Below, one piece after another: positions 4,756 through 5,191 of a DNA stretch of 5,191 bases (position 1 is its first letter; every line of letters starts with the position of its first letter). The stretch is taken from the NCBI GenBank assembly GCA_002315935.1, contig DCII01000036.1:1-5191 (forward strand), written 5' to 3'. The notes beneath the pieces are model-generated. The model worked only from the letters and a program-made list of their open reading frames with translations, did not search any database and was not told the DNA's origin. Source of the stretch: Ruminococcaceae bacterium UBA1730. Lineage in GTDB: Bacteria; Bacillota; Clostridia; Oscillospirales; Acutalibacteraceae. The position numbers and the translations under genes were made by a program.

Positions 4756-4947
4756 TTACGCCGGCGGCGGCACGATGAAATTCGGATCCCAGAAGTAACA
4801 GTTAGACTCAGCGTTCCAAACGTGGTAATCAAGATCGACATCCTGAAACCAAGGTCCATTATAACCAACGGCAGCACAACCACTGGTTGCGATAACAGCG
4901 TTGTTGAACTTAACGACCTCGATTTCTGCATTTGCAAATTTCTTCAT
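4756..4947 (-). CDS. Aromatic-rich 63-residue peptide with two cysteines, possible RiPP-type precursor
   Basis: The peptide starts MKKFANAEIEVVKFNNAVIA, a leader-like charged/hydrophobic segment, then TSGC. The part from residue 29 on holds nine aromatic residues in 35 (Y29, W33, F34, Y41, W44, Y51, F52, W53, F57), is acidic, and ends NFIVPPPA. Cysteines are C24 and C50. There is no signal peptide or membrane helix. It is clearly a gene: AGGAGG (4957-4962) stands 9 nt before the ATG at 4947, and a strong terminator follows its TAA. Small proteins opening with MKKF/Y, E-I-V and TSG are common in gut Clostridia and mostly uncharacterised. The leader-like start and the cysteine/aromatic core would suit a modified peptide, but no modifying enzyme or exporter is visible here. 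No convincing promoter was found; TATACT on the minus strand around 5053-5058 with GTGAAA 18 nt upstream is a weak candidate. Confidence 0.75.
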   Translation of the reverse strand: MKKFANAEIEVVKFNNAVIATSGCAAVGYNGPWFQDVDLDYHVWNAESNCYFWDPNFIVPPPA

Positions 4948-4962
4948 TGTGTTTTTCCTCCT

Positions 4963-4974
4963 TTCCTTAAGGAA
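4963..4974. repeat. 12-bp perfect palindrome upstream of the peptide ribosome binding site
   Basis: TTCCTTAAGGAA is fully self-complementary and abuts the AGGAGG of the 63-residue peptide gene. It is either a short operator or an accidental extension of the purine-rich ribosome binding site. Confidence 0.4.
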
Positions 4975-5145
4975 CCGTTGAATAAATGCGTCATCGCAGC
5001 TTTTCGGTCTGTTTTGGCATGAAATAAATTACAAAGCCTTGAAATACACAAAGTATATCTGCGGTTTTATGCCTTTTTCACGCCGAAAACATACTCGAAA
5101 ATCTTGCTTGCCGATTTAATCAGCGATTTCCTAAAGGAGCTTCAA

Positions 5146-5191
5146 ATGAAAAACAACAGAATTGTTTCTCTTGCACAGGGTGCATTAATTG
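5146..5191 (+). CDS. Start of a probable membrane protein, ECF-transporter S-component-like (3' end outside window)
   Basis: The ATG at 5146 follows AAAGGAG (5133-5139) with a 6-nt spacer, an excellent ribosome binding site. Only fifteen codons are visible: MKNNRIVSLAQGALI, after which the frame continues past the window edge. A short basic start leading into QGALI is how many ECF-family vitamin or precursor transporter S components (for example the QueT and ThiT types) enter their first membrane helix. With so little sequence this is a resemblance, not an assignment. The 200-nt gap before it (4948-5145) contains no promoter or riboswitch that I could support. Confidence 0.6.
   Translation, partial: MKNNRIVSLAQGALI

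Noticed and set aside
4615..5022. 135-codon open frame on the plus strand
   Set aside because: It lacks a ribosome binding site, runs through the strong terminator hairpin at 4678-4718 and is antisense to the well-supported 63-residue peptide gene.
5052..5060. AGTATATCT, identical to nine bases of the repressor-promoter dyad region (3692-3700), as a second operator
   Set aside because: Only one half-site is present without its inverted partner, and an A/T-rich 9-mer match is expected by chance.
4975..5145. Riboswitch (for example preQ1) ahead of the transporter-like gene
   Set aside because: I found no preQ1-type pseudoknot core or other known aptamer motif; only short imperfect palindromes are present.

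Overview
The window looks like chromosomal DNA of an anaerobic Firmicute, most likely a Clostridia or Oscillospiraceae (Ruminococcus-type) gut bacterium. This is inferred from strong AGGAGG-type ribosome binding sites, consensus sigma-A promoters, a Firmicutes-type LexA box, a DUF4368-type serine recombinase tail and a GTCATTGCGAGG-type interspersed repeat. No rRNA, tRNA or CRISPR array was seen.

Layout. Positions 1-437 (+) are the C-terminal end of a large serine recombinase, the trailing edge of an integrated element that starts outside the window. Positions 445-528 hold two terminators, one serving each strand. Positions 570-1817 (-) encode a membrane-embedded M28 metallopeptidase with its own promoter (1853-1881). 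Positions 1974-3588 (-) form a tight operon: a sigma-region-4/XRE regulator with an N-terminal cysteine cluster, an 85-residue helical protein, and an Amidase_3-SH3 cell-wall amidase that appears damaged. Positions 3767-4357 (+) encode a divergent XRE-S24 (CI/LexA-like) repressor with all the residues needed for self-cleavage. Positions 4358-4755 carry no gene, but hold a roughly 160-bp interspersed repeat with 13-bp terminal inverted repeats and a strong bidirectional terminator. Positions 4756-4947 (-) encode a 63-residue aromatic-rich, two-cysteine peptide with an excellent ribosome binding site. From 5146 (+) a new gene begins that resembles an ECF-transporter S component and runs off the window.

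How the genes may work together. The most interesting part is the divergent region 3588-3767. The leftward operon has a perfect sigma-A promoter (TTGACA, 17 nt, TATAAT) whose spacer contains CGAACATTCGTTCG, an exact match to the Firmicutes LexA box. The rightward promoter drives a repressor of the self-cleaving S24 type and has its own dyad over the -10. This has the logic of a prophage lysis/lysogeny switch reduced to a few genes: DNA damage would inactivate LexA and/or the S24 repressor and turn on a regulator plus a cell-wall amidase. The amidase seems to lack its first zinc histidine, and an ATA sits where its start codon should be, so the effector end may be decaying. The link between the two halves is inferred from position and sites only.
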